From: Lysobacter soyae
Lineage (GTDB): Bacteria > Pseudomonadota > Gammaproteobacteria > Xanthomonadales > Xanthomonadaceae
Assembly (NCBI RefSeq): GCF_019551435.1
Contig: NZ_CP080544.1
Coordinates: forward strand, 868,001 to 932,000
DNA: 64,000 bases
Reading direction: 5' to 3'
The position numbers and the translations under genes were made by a program. Position 1 is the first letter of the stretch; each line of letters starts with the position of its first letter. This document shows, piece by piece, positions 36,617 to 44,323 of this stretch. The notes beneath the pieces are model-generated. The model had not been told where the DNA came from. It ran no database searches and was given only the letters and a program-made list of their open reading frames with translations.

Positions 36617-37624
36617 ATGACCCACACGATCACCGTGATCCGTGGCGACGGCATTGGCCCTGAAATCATGGCCGCCACGCTGCACGTTCTCGACACCATG
36701 AATCTCGGCTTGGCTTATGAAGAAGCCGATGCCGGAATGGTGGCCCAAGAGAAGCACGGCGAGCTGCTGCCCCAAGCGACCTTGGACTCCATCGCCAAGA
36801 ATCGCATCGCACTGAAGAGCCCGTTGACGACGCCGGTGGGCGAGGGCTTCACCTCCATCAATGTGAGCCTGCGCAAGAAGTTCGATCTTTACGCGAATGT
36901 GCGCCCTGCCAAGAGCTTCCCGAACACCAAATCGCGTTTCCCCGACGGCGTCGATCTGATCACGATCCGTGAAAACACCGAAGGTCTGTATATCGGCGAC
37001 GGTCAGACCGTGTCGGAAGACGGTGAAATCGCTACCTCCACTTCGCGCATCACTCACAAGGGTGCGGAGCGCGTGGTGCGCTATGCCTTTGAACTGGCGC
37101 GCAAGACCGGTCGCAAGAAAGTCACGATCGTGCACAAGGCAAACATCCTGAAATCCACCTCGGGCTTGTTCTTGAAAACCGCGCGTGAGATCGCCGCGAA
37201 ATATCCCGATATCGAAGCCAATGAAATGATCGTGGACAACACCTGCATGCAGTTGGTGATGCGTCCCGAACAATTCGACATCATCGTCACCACCAACTTG
37301 TTCGGCGACATCATCTCGGACTTGTGCGCCGGCTTGGTGGGCGGTCTCGGCTTGGCGCCGGGTGCAAACATTGGCGACGACGCCGCCATTTTCGAGGCGG
37401 TGCATGGTTCGGCGCCGGACATCGCGGGCAAAGGCGTGGCCAACCCCTGTGCCTTGCTGCTGGCAGCCGGCCAAATGCTGGACCATTTGGCGATGCCGGC
37501 CGAAGCAAACCGTCTGCGCAAAGCCATCGTTGATACCTTGGAAGCCAAGGACAATTTGACGCCGGACTTGGGCGGCTCGGGCACCACGATGAGCTTTGCC
37601 GAGGCGATCGCACGACGACTCTGA
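36617..37624 (+). CDS. NAD-dependent isocitrate dehydrogenase, short homodimeric type
   Basis: 335 residues in the isocitrate/isopropylmalate dehydrogenase family. Start GDGIGPEI, substrate-binding SINVSLRKKFDLYANVRP, RENTEGLYIG, catalytic Lys region TIVHKANILKST, metal-binding Asp in TNLFGDIISDL and HGSAPDIAGKGVANP. The Ser/Asn in the substrate loop and the absence of the long NADP-IDH insertions favour the NAD-type isocitrate or homoisocitrate enzyme rather than Icd. Isopropylmalate dehydrogenase is less likely because no leu genes are near. Cofactor and substrate need an assay. A strong terminator follows at 37646-37672. Confidence 0.88.
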   Translation: MTHTITVIRGDGIGPEIMAATLHVLDTMNLGLAYEEADAGMVAQEKHGELLPQATLDSIAKNRIALKSPLTTPVGEGFTSINVSLRKKFDLYANVRPAKSFPNTKSRFPDGVDLITIRENTEGLYIGDGQTVSEDGEIATSTSRITHKGAERVVRYAFELARKTGRKKVTIVHKANILKSTSGLFLKTAREIAAKYPDIEANEMIVDNTCMQLVMRPEQFDIIVTTNLFGDIISDLCAGLVGGLGLAPGANIGDDAAIFEAVHGSAPDIAGKGVANPCALLLAAGQMLDHLAMPAEANRLRKAIVDTLEAKDNLTPDLGGSGTTMSFAEAIARRL

Positions 37625-37645
37625 ACGGTTCGTTGATCCGGGTTC

Positions 37646-37672
37646 AAAAAAGGCACCCACGGGTGCCTTTTT
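37646..37672 (+). terminator. Rho-independent terminator after isocitrate dehydrogenase
   Basis: Stem GGCACC (37652-37657) and GGTGCC (37662-37667) with loop CACG, extended by flanking A and T tracts and followed by TTTTT. It lies 25 bases after the stop codon. Confidence 0.88.
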
Positions 37673-37744
37673 CGTTTTCGCGCGCCATATTGCATCTGCC
37701 AAAGGATATCGACACAATATCCATCCTTTTATGCGGATGAAGCG

Positions 37745-39073
37745 ATGGAATCGCGTGCCAGTGTTGTCGCCCTTGCGCCCTTGTTACTGTTTTTGGGGCT
37801 GTTTTTCGGGGCCGGCTTGTTTTTCACGGCGCACGGCGACCCGATGGGCTTTTACAAGTTACGGGCGCCGGTCGCGATTCTGCCAGCCATCGCCTTGGCG
37901 CTTTGGATCGCCGCGCGTCGCGGAATCGATTCGCAAAACACTTTTCTGAAGGGCATGGCCGATCCGGACTTGCTGCAAATGTGCTTGATTTTCTTGTTGG
38001 CGGGGGCGTTTGCGGTGGTCACCCGCAAGATCGGTGCTGTTGACGCGGTGGTGTCATTGGGTATCAGTGCGTTGCCGGCGATCCTCGTCTTACCGGGTGT
38101 GTTTTTGCTGGCCGGTTTTCTTTCTCTGTCCGTGGGAACGTCAATGGGCACCATCGCCGCCATCACGCCGATCGCGCTTGCTGTTGCGGAAGCTTCAGGT
38201 CTTGATAAGGCGTTGGTCGTAGGTGCCGTGTTGGGCGGCGCCACCTTCGGTGACAACCTTTCACTGATTTCAGACACTGCGATCGCAGCGGCGCGCACCC
38301 AGGGGTGTAGTGTCCGCGAAAAATTCCGTGAGAATTTGAAAATGGCCTTGCCGGCAGGCCTGATCACACTGGCGATGCTTGCTTACGTCAGCGACGCGAC
38401 GCCCGTGACGGATACGGGATCGTTTTCGATCGGCCTTGTCATTCCGTATTTGATTGTCTTGGGGCTCGCCTTGGCGGGTTTGGACGTTTTGCTCGTTCTC
38501 AGTATCGGCCTTATGACCGCGGCGGTCACGGGCGTTGTCTTCTCGTCAAACGACTATGGGGTCGTTGCATTCGCCGCCGATATTTATGCCGGATTCGAAG
38601 ATGTATTTGAAATTTTGCTGCTGGCGTTGCTGGTTGGCGGTCTTGGCGCATTGATGAAGGCCGGCGGCGGCCTCGAATGGTTGGCACAGGCCATTGCGCG
38701 CGCGTCCCGTCATCGTGACGGCCGACGAACCGGCGAATGGAGTATTGCAATCTTGGGCGCGATTACGGATGTATTCACCGCCAACAACACTGTCGCCATT
38801 TTGGTCAGCGGCGGCGTCGCGCGTGATATCGCGGACCGCCACGACGTGCAGCCGGCTCGCGCCGCCAGTGTGTTGGATATGTTTGTTTGCTGTGTGCAGA
38901 GCGTGTTGCCACACGGTGCGCAAATCCTGTTGGCTGCCTCATTGGCCGCGCTGTCGCCTTTGGCGTTGATCGGAAAAGCGCACTATTGCTGGGCACTCAT
39001 GGCCGTCACCTGCGTTTTCATGCTGTGGCCGCGCCATAAAAAACGGGCGGAACCGACGACACCCGCCGTCTGA
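37745..39073 (+). CDS. Na+/H+ antiporter, NhaC family
   Basis: 442 residues with 11-12 predicted membrane helices. The family segment LSVGTSMGTIAAITPIALAVAEASG (about 124-148) and GGATFGDNLSLISDTAIAA (about 163-181) are clear NhaC-type motifs, the latter carrying the ion-binding Asp residues. Late motifs ITDVFTANNTVAILVSGGVAR and CCVQSVLPHGAQILLA repeat the inverted topology. It should exchange Na+ or an organic cation for protons in the inner membrane; some relatives exchange malate or lysine. The last codons take part in a bidirectional terminator. Confidence 0.88.
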   Translation: MESRASVVALAPLLLFLGLFFGAGLFFTAHGDPMGFYKLRAPVAILPAIALALWIAARRGIDSQNTFLKGMADPDLLQMCLIFLLAGAFAVVTRKIGAVDAVVSLGISALPAILVLPGVFLLAGFLSLSVGTSMGTIAAITPIALAVAEASGLDKALVVGAVLGGATFGDNLSLISDTAIAAARTQGCSVREKFRENLKMALPAGLITLAMLAYVSDATPVTDTGSFSIGLVIPYLIVLGLALAGLDVLLVLSIGLMTAAVTGVVFSSNDYGVVAFAADIYAGFEDVFEILLLALLVGGLGALMKAGGGLEWLAQAIARASRHRDGRRTGEWSIAILGAITDVFTANNTVAILVSGGVARDIADRHDVQPARAASVLDMFVCCVQSVLPHGAQILLAASLAALSPLALIGKAHYCWALMAVTCVFMLWPRHKKRAEPTTPAV

Positions 39074-39090
39074 GTTCCGCCCGCGTTTTT
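39038..39090. terminator. bidirectional terminator between the antiporter and BI-1 genes
   Basis: Ten-base arms CGGGCGGAAC (39044-39053) and GTTCCGCCCG (39074-39083) enclose a 20-base loop. The plus-strand side ends in TTTTT (39086-39090) and the minus-strand side reads out as TTTTTT (39038-39043). The left arm lies in the last codons of the antiporter gene. It serves both convergent genes. Confidence 0.85.
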
Positions 39091-39097
39091 CGTCAGA

Positions 39098-39856
39098 TCA
39101 GTTGCGCAGTTTGCCGAGCAAACGCAGGAACTCGATATAGAGCCACACCAGGGTGACCATCAGGCCAAATGCGCCGTACCACTCCATGTATTTCGGTGCG
39201 CCGCGTTCGACGCCGTTTTCAATGAAGTCGAAATCCAGCACAAGATTCAACGCGGCGATGATGACCACGAAGACGCTGAAGCCGATGCCGATCATGCCGC
39301 TGTCATGGATCATCGGAATGGATTTGCCGAAGAATCCCATGACCATCGAGACGAGGTAGAGCAGGGCGATACCCGCGGTCGCGGCGAAGACGCCGAGCTT
39401 GAAGTTCTCGGTGGCTTTGATCAGGCCCGAACGATAAGCCAGCAACAAACCGCCCATGGTGCCCATGGTGGCCATCACGGCTTGCAAGACGATGCCTTGA
39501 TATTTGGCTTCAAAGACGGCCGAAACGGCACCGAGGAACAAGCCTTCCACCAGCGCATAGAGCGGGGCGGTGATCGGCGACCATTCCTTCTTGAAGACGG
39601 TCACCATGGCAAGGACAAAGCCGCCGATGGCGCCGCCCAGCATGTACATCGAGCCGCCCGGATTGAGGTTGCCGGAAGCGTCAATCATTTGCGACCAAGC
39701 GAAGGCGGCCGAAATGCAGGACAAGATCAGCAAAATGGCGGTCTTGTTGACCGTGCCGTTCAGGGTCATGGCATCTGCGGCGCCACGGACGACGCTGCCG
39801 GTGCCGAGGTCTAGAAAGGTGGACTCCTTGAGGGCGGGGTTTCCGCTGCGAATCAT
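39098..39856 (-). CDS. Bax inhibitor-1 / YccA family membrane protein
   Basis: 252 residues with seven predicted membrane helices, longer N-terminus than E. coli YccA. The family is a pH-sensitive Ca2+ leak channel fold; bacterial YccA modulates the FtsH protease. Characteristic pieces: KTAILLILSCISAAFAW, LEGLFLGAVSAVFEAKYQGIVLQAVMATMG (read here as VEGLFLG) and LVLDFDFIENGVERGAPKYMEWYGAFGLMVTLVWLY with the conserved DFD acidic pair. GGAG lies eight bases before the ATG, and a TTGCGT / TATAAA promoter is just upstream. It is convergent with the antiporter gene. Confidence 0.93.
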   Translation of the reverse strand: MIRSGNPALKESTFLDLGTGSVVRGAADAMTLNGTVNKTAILLILSCISAAFAWSQMIDASGNLNPGGSMYMLGGAIGGFVLAMVTVFKKEWSPITAPLYALVEGLFLGAVSAVFEAKYQGIVLQAVMATMGTMGGLLLAYRSGLIKATENFKLGVFAATAGIALLYLVSMVMGFFGKSIPMIHDSGMIGIGFSVFVVIIAALNLVLDFDFIENGVERGAPKYMEWYGAFGLMVTLVWLYIEFLRLLGKLRN

Positions 39857-39882
39857 GTTTTCTGCTCCGTATGAATACGCCT

Positions 39883-39912
39883 TTTATATGGCGTCACTTG
39901 AGCATAACGCAA
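39883..39912 (-). promoter_or_regulatory. sigma-70-type promoter for the BI-1 gene
   Basis: Minus strand -35 TTGCGT (39907-39912), 18-base spacer, -10 TATAAA (39883-39888). The ATG is 27 bases beyond the -10. Confidence 0.7.
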
Positions 39913-39931
39913 GTTTGTTTCAGCGTTCGCA

Positions 39932-39960
39932 TTGACATCAGGCGGGGCTACGGCCAAAAT
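39932..39960 (+). promoter_or_regulatory. promoter for the tRNA-Pro/Arg/His cluster
   Basis: -35 TTGACA (39932-39937, full consensus), 17-base spacer, -10-like CAAAAT (39955-39960), 70 bases before tRNA-Pro. The next 70 bases form the leader of the tRNA transcript and hold no gene. Confidence 0.6.
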
Positions 39961-40029
39961 GCCCGTCTTCGCAAAACACAACGTGCCAAAGGCTTGCCTT
40001 GGCGGGCGGGTGCGACGGAATGCTCACGT

Positions 40030-40106
40030 CGGGGTATAGCGCAGTCTGGTAGCGCGCCTGCTTTGGGAGCAGGATGTCGGGGGTTCGAATCCCTCTACCC
40101 CGACCA
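40030..40106 (+). tRNA. tRNA-Pro (anticodon TGG)
   Basis: 77 bases. Acceptor CGGGGTA pairs with TACCCCG, discriminator A, encoded CCA. Anticodon loop TTTGGGA closed by CCTGC/GCAGG. T-loop GTTCGAAT is present. First of five tRNA genes. Confidence 0.97.
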
Positions 40107-40125
40107 ACTCTGGTTCGATCCGATT

Positions 40126-40202
40126 GCGCCCGTAGCTCAACCGGATAGAGCACCGGCCTTCTAAGCCGGTGGTTGCAGGTTCGATTCCTGCCGGGCGCGC
40201 CA
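40126..40202 (+). tRNA. tRNA-Arg (anticodon TCT)
   Basis: 77 bases. Acceptor GCGCCCG with CGGGCGC, discriminator G, encoded CCA. Anticodon loop CTTCTAA in stem CCGGC/GCCGG. Nineteen bases after tRNA-Pro, probably one transcript. Confidence 0.97.
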
Positions 40203-40225
40203 GTTGTGTGGTGTCGGTTTCAATG

Positions 40226-40302
40226 GTGGCTGTAGCTCAGTTGGTTAGAGTTCTGGATTGTGATTCCAGTGGTCGGGGGTTCGAGTCCCCTCAGCCACCC
40301 CA
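40226..40302 (+). tRNA. tRNA-His (anticodon GTG)
   Basis: 77 bases plus an encoded G at -1 (40225), as usual for tRNA-His. Acceptor GTGGCTG with CAGCCAC, discriminator C, encoded CCA. Anticodon loop TTGTGAT in stem CTGGA/TCCAG. Confidence 0.97.
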
Positions 40303-40318
40303 TTGATTCAATCGCCTA

Positions 40319-40347
40319 TTCACAATGGAAATGGCGCGTTGTAGAAT
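40319..40347 (+). promoter_or_regulatory. promoter immediately upstream of tRNA-Lys
   Basis: -35 TTCACA (40319-40324), 17-base spacer, -10 TAGAAT (40342-40347), nine bases before the mature tRNA-Lys end. It may supplement the distal cluster promoter. Confidence 0.6.
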
Positions 40348-40356
40348 GTGTAGTTC

Positions 40357-40432
40357 GGGCTGTTAGCTCAGTTGGTAGAGCAGTTGACTCTTAATCAATA
40401 GGTCGAAGGTTCGAATCCTTCACAGCCCACCA
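40357..40432 (+). tRNA. tRNA-Lys (anticodon CTT)
   Basis: 76 bases. Acceptor GGGCTGT with ACAGCCC, discriminator A, encoded CCA. The anticodon loop is CTCTTAA, giving CTT. It is followed at once by a terminator. Confidence 0.96.
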
Positions 40433-40441
40433 ATTCAAAAG

Positions 40442-40466
40442 CCCCGCTGAAAAGCGGGGTTTTTTG
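40442..40466 (+). terminator. Rho-independent terminator after tRNA-Lys
   Basis: Stem CCCCGC / GCGGGG with loop TGAAAA followed by seven T (40442-40466). It lies between tRNA-Lys and tRNA-Leu and separates their transcripts. Confidence 0.9.
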
Positions 40467-40491
40467 TTTGATTCAGTACAATTTGCACATT

Positions 40492-40811
<320 letters not shown>

Positions 40812-42110
40812 ATGCAAGTTTCGATTGAATCCACCGGTAATCTGGGCCGTCGCGTCACCTTCCGTGTGCCGTCCGCCGACTTCAACAACAAGGTGGGTTC
40901 GCGTTTGCGCGAAATCGCACGTGATGCCCGTATCAATGGTTTCCGCCCGGGCAAAGTGCCCACCAGCGTCATCGACAAACGCTTCGGCGCACAGGTCCGC
41001 GGCGAATTGCTCGACGAAATGCTGCGCGAAGGTTTCGGCAAGGCCGTCGAAGGCCAAGAGCTGCGTATCGCCGGCAATCCGCGCATCACCCCCGATCAAA
41101 ACGTCGCAAGCGAAGGTGAACTCGCTTACGTCGCCGATTTCGAATTGGTGCCTGATTTCGGCAAATTGGACGCCTCCGTACTCGAAGTCACGCGCTATAC
41201 GGCAGAAGTGCAAGACGCCGATATCGACAACATGATTGAGAACCTGCGCGCTCAACGTCGCAGCTGGTCGCCGGTCGAACGCGCCGCCAAAGAAGGCGAT
41301 TTGGTCGACGTCGAAATGTGGGGCGAACTCGACGGCAAGCGTATGCCGCCGCAAGGCGCCGATGTCTCGGCGACGGTCCTCGGCTCGAAGAGCATGTTGG
41401 TGGATATCGAGAATGCCTTGGACGGCATGGCCAAAGGGGACGAAAAAACGCTCGACGTGACCTTCCCGCAAGACTGGGGCAACCAAGACATCGCCGGCAA
41501 GACCGCCAAGACCAACATCAAGGTGACGCAAGTGGCCGAAGCCACCTTGCCGGAAGTGGACCAAGCCTTCATCCGCAGCTTTGGCGTGAAGAGCGGCGAC
41601 GCCGAGCAATTCCGCGCGGATATCCGTGCCAATCTCGAACGCGAACTGAAGGGTGCGTTGATGCACCGTTTGCGCAGCGAAGTGGGTGAGGCGCTGATCA
41701 AGGCCTACGCTGAAACCGAATTGCCGCCGCAAATGATCCAGGAAGAAGCGCAAGCCATGGCCAATGCCGACGCTGCGCAAGCGGCGCAAATGGGCCAAAA
41801 AATGGAAGCCCTGCCGGGCCCGTACGCCGAAGCAGCCCGCAAGCGCGTGTTGGTTGGCCTGTTGGTCGGCGAATTCGCGCGTCAAAACAATCTGCGTCTC
41901 GACCCGAATCGCTTGATGGAAACCATGCGCCTGATCGCATCGACCTACGAGCAACCGCAAGAGGTCATTGATTTGTACCGCAACGACCCCCAACTTATGC
42001 AGGGTCTGCAAAATCGCGTGATGGAAGAGCAGGTGATCGATTGGATCGCCGAGCAAGCCAAGCACAACGACGCGCAGCTAAGCTTCCAAGAAGCGATTCG
42101 TCCGGAATAA
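40812..42110 (+). CDS. tig: trigger factor
   Basis: 432 residues, ribosome-associated chaperone and prolyl isomerase. The N-terminal ribosome-binding domain has the signature GFRPGKVP (about 45-52). A PPIase domain (about 155-245, KEGDLVDVEMWGELDGKRM) and the long helical C-terminal substrate-binding arms follow. The ATG at 40812 has AGGAG six bases upstream; an in-frame GTG 18 bases earlier lacks one. It leads the tig-clpP-clpX-lon block, and clpP begins 30 bases after its stop, so the two are probably co-transcribed. Confidence 0.97.
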   Translation: MQVSIESTGNLGRRVTFRVPSADFNNKVGSRLREIARDARINGFRPGKVPTSVIDKRFGAQVRGELLDEMLREGFGKAVEGQELRIAGNPRITPDQNVASEGELAYVADFELVPDFGKLDASVLEVTRYTAEVQDADIDNMIENLRAQRRSWSPVERAAKEGDLVDVEMWGELDGKRMPPQGADVSATVLGSKSMLVDIENALDGMAKGDEKTLDVTFPQDWGNQDIAGKTAKTNIKVTQVAEATLPEVDQAFIRSFGVKSGDAEQFRADIRANLERELKGALMHRLRSEVGEALIKAYAETELPPQMIQEEAQAMANADAAQAAQMGQKMEALPGPYAEAARKRVLVGLLVGEFARQNNLRLDPNRLMETMRLIASTYEQPQEVIDLYRNDPQLMQGLQNRVMEEQVIDWIAEQAKHNDAQLSFQEAIRPE

Positions 42111-42140
42111 TCCGGGCGAAAGCCAAAACAGGGAAACCGG

Positions 42141-42767
42141 ATGAGCATCGAAACCAAGAATTTGAACCTCGTGCCGATGGTGGTCGAGCAATCGAGCCGC
42201 GGCGAACGCGCGTACGACATCTATTCGCGCCTGCTGAAAGAACGCGTCATTTTCCTGGTCGGTCCGATCGACGATTACATGGCCAATGTGATCGTCGCCC
42301 AGCTGTTGTTCCTCGAAGCGGAAAACCCCGAGAAGGACATCAGCCTGTACATCAACTCGCCCGGCGGTGTGGTCACGGCCGGCATGGCGATCTACGACAC
42401 CATGCAGTTCATCAAGCCGGATGTGTCCACCATTTGTGTGGGCCAAGCGGCTTCGATGGGGGCGCTGCTGCTCGCATCCGGCGCCGCCGGCAAGCGCTAC
42501 GCATTGCCCAACGCCCGCGTCATGATTCACCAGCCGCTCGGTGGCTTCCAAGGCCAGGCCACGGACATCGACATCCATGCCCGCGAAATCCTGACCTTGC
42601 GCCAGCGTCTGAACGAGATCTTGGCCAAACACACCGGCCAGTCGCTTGAAACCATCGCCCGGGATACCGAGCGCGACAACTTCAAGAGCGCCGAGGCCGC
42701 CCGTGATTACGGCCTGGTCGACCAAGTCATCGAACGTCGACTCGACGACACCATCCAGGCGGCCTGA
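42141..42767 (+). CDS. clpP: ATP-dependent Clp protease proteolytic subunit
   Basis: 208 residues. Serine protease that forms a double heptamer and degrades substrates fed by ClpX or ClpA. Catalytic triad: S105 in [15 protein letters not shown]130 in MIHQPLGG and D179 in DTERDNF, with the same 49-residue H-to-D spacing as E. coli ClpP. A short propeptide is expected at the N-terminus. It lies between tig and clpX. Confidence 0.97.
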   Translation: MSIETKNLNLVPMVVEQSSRGERAYDIYSRLLKERVIFLVGPIDDYMANVIVAQLLFLEAENPEKDISLYINSPGGVVTAGMAIYDTMQFIKPDVSTICVGQAASMGALLLASGAAGKRYALPNARVMIHQPLGGFQGQATDIDIHAREILTLRQRLNEILAKHTGQSLETIARDTERDNFKSAEAARDYGLVDQVIERRLDDTIQAA

Positions 42768-42821
42768 TACGCCGCCTGCAGCCCCTCTCGGGCATTGAAG
42801 TGACGGGCTTTTCCCGGGTGC

Positions 42822-42849
42822 TTGGCATCCGGGGAGGCTGTGCTATTCT
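42822..42849 (+). promoter_or_regulatory. promoter for clpX
   Basis: -35 TTGGCA (42822-42827), 16-base spacer ending TGC (an extended -10), -10 TATTCT (42844-42849), 31 bases before the clpX ATG. It would let clpX be made separately from clpP. Confidence 0.65.
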
Positions 42850-42879
42850 CCAAATGCAACTGGATTTACTGGGAAAAAA

Positions 42880-44175
42880 ATGAGCGAAGACCGTTCGGGC
42901 AGAACTTCCGACACGTCCAAAGTCCTGTTCTGCTCCTTCTGCGGAAAGAGCCAACACGAAGTGCGCCGCTTGATTGCGGGTCCTGCTGTTCACATTTGCG
43001 ACGAATGCGTCGAGTTGTGCAACGACATCATCCGTGAAGAATTGGATCCGAAATCGGACGCCACGCGCAGTTCCTTGCCGAAACCGCACGAGATCCTTGA
43101 GGTACTGAATCAGTACGTCATCGGGCAGGCACGTGCGAAAAAGACGCTCGCCGTAGCGGTGTACAACCACTACAAGCGCATTGAAAGCCGTCAGAAATCC
43201 GACGATATCGAACTGTCTAAGTCGAACATCTTGTTGGTGGGCCCGACCGGCTCAGGCAAAACCTTGTTGGCCGAGACGTTGGCGCGCACGCTCAACGTGC
43301 CGTTCACGATGGCGGATGCCACCACCTTGACCGAAGCCGGGTATGTCGGCGAAGACGTCGAAAACATCATCCAAAAGCTTTTGCAGAAATGCGATTACGA
43401 CGTGGACAAAGCCCAGCAGGGTATCGTCTATATCGACGAAATCGACAAGATTTCCCGCAAGAGTGAAAACCCGTCCATCACCCGCGACGTGTCGGGCGAG
43501 GGCGTGCAGCAAGCGCTATTGAAACTGATTGAAGGGACGGTGGCTTCGATTCCGCCGCAAGGTGGCCGGAAACATCCGCAACAGGAATTCCTCCAAGTCG
43601 ATACGCGCAACATTCTTTTCATTGTGGGTGGCGCCTTCGCCGGTCTCGACAAAGTGATTTCGCAGCGCACCACCGACGCCGGCGGGATCGGTTTCTCGGC
43701 CAAGGTGAAGAGCAGCGAACGCAAGCTTGAAACGGGCAAAGTCCTCGCCGACGTCGAGCCCGAAGATCTGATCAAGTTCGGTTTGATTCCCGAGTTCGTC
43801 GGTCGTCTGCCGGTGGTGGCAACCCTCGAAGAATTGGATGAGGCCGCACTCGTCATGATTCTGTCGGAGCCGAAAAACGCCATCACCAAACAGTTCCGCC
43901 GCTTGTTCGAAATGGAAGGCGTTGATCTCGAGTTTCGTCCCGAAGCCTTGACCGCCATCGCGCGCAAGGCCCTCAAGCGCAAGACGGGTGCCCGCGGTCT
44001 GCGCACCATCGTCGAATCGGTTCTGCTCGACACCATGTACGACTTGCCGTCACTCGAAGGCGTCAGCAAAGTAGTCGTTGATGAGTCGGTCATCGAAAAC
44101 CGCACACCGCCTTACCTGATCTACGATCCGGCCGCGGCGGCTGCGCCACCGCAGAAACTCGCCAGTGGTGAGTAA
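42880..44175 (+). CDS. clpX: ATP-dependent Clp protease ATP-binding subunit
   Basis: 431 residues. AAA+ unfoldase partner of ClpP. The N-terminal C4 zinc-binding domain reads [18 protein letters not shown] then ICDECVELC. Walker A GPTGSGKT near 119-126, Walker [11 protein letters not shown] near 183-192 and sensor-2 GARGLR near 370. The IGF-type ClpP-docking loop reads IGFSAKV near 268-274. The length is usual (E. coli 424). Confidence 0.97.
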   Translation: MSEDRSGRTSDTSKVLFCSFCGKSQHEVRRLIAGPAVHICDECVELCNDIIREELDPKSDATRSSLPKPHEILEVLNQYVIGQARAKKTLAVAVYNHYKRIESRQKSDDIELSKSNILLVGPTGSGKTLLAETLARTLNVPFTMADATTLTEAGYVGEDVENIIQKLLQKCDYDVDKAQQGIVYIDEIDKISRKSENPSITRDVSGEGVQQALLKLIEGTVASIPPQGGRKHPQQEFLQVDTRNILFIVGGAFAGLDKVISQRTTDAGGIGFSAKVKSSERKLETGKVLADVEPEDLIKFGLIPEFVGRLPVVATLEELDEAALVMILSEPKNAITKQFRRLFEMEGVDLEFRPEALTAIARKALKRKTGARGLRTIVESVLLDTMYDLPSLEGVSKVVVDESVIENRTPPYLIYDPAAAAAPPQKLASGE

Positions 44176-44177
44176 GC

Positions 44178-44202
44178 AAATGGGCGCCATTGGCGCCCAT
44201 TT
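44178..44202 (+). terminator. terminator-like hairpin after clpX
   Basis: Eleven-base perfect stem AAATGGGCGCC / GGCGCCCATTT with loop ATT, three bases after the clpX stop. The T-run is short, so termination may be partial. Confidence 0.65.
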
Positions 44203-44241
44203 ACATTTCGGCGGGGACCGATTCACTTCAATCGCGTTAGG

Positions 44242-44269
44242 CTTGCATTGCAGGCACGTGCCCCCATCT
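44242..44269 (+). promoter_or_regulatory. sigma-32 (heat-shock) promoter for lon
   Basis: -35 element CTTGCAT (44242-44248), 13-base spacer, -10 element CCCCATCT (44262-44269). The -10 fully matches the sigma-32 consensus CCCCATnT and the -35 is close to CTTGAAA. The GTG start of lon is 54 bases on. Confidence 0.8.
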
Positions 44270-44323
44270 CGTTTGGAATGGCGGTCGCACGTGGTGCGAC
44301 CGGAAACAATCAGGAATTAGAAC

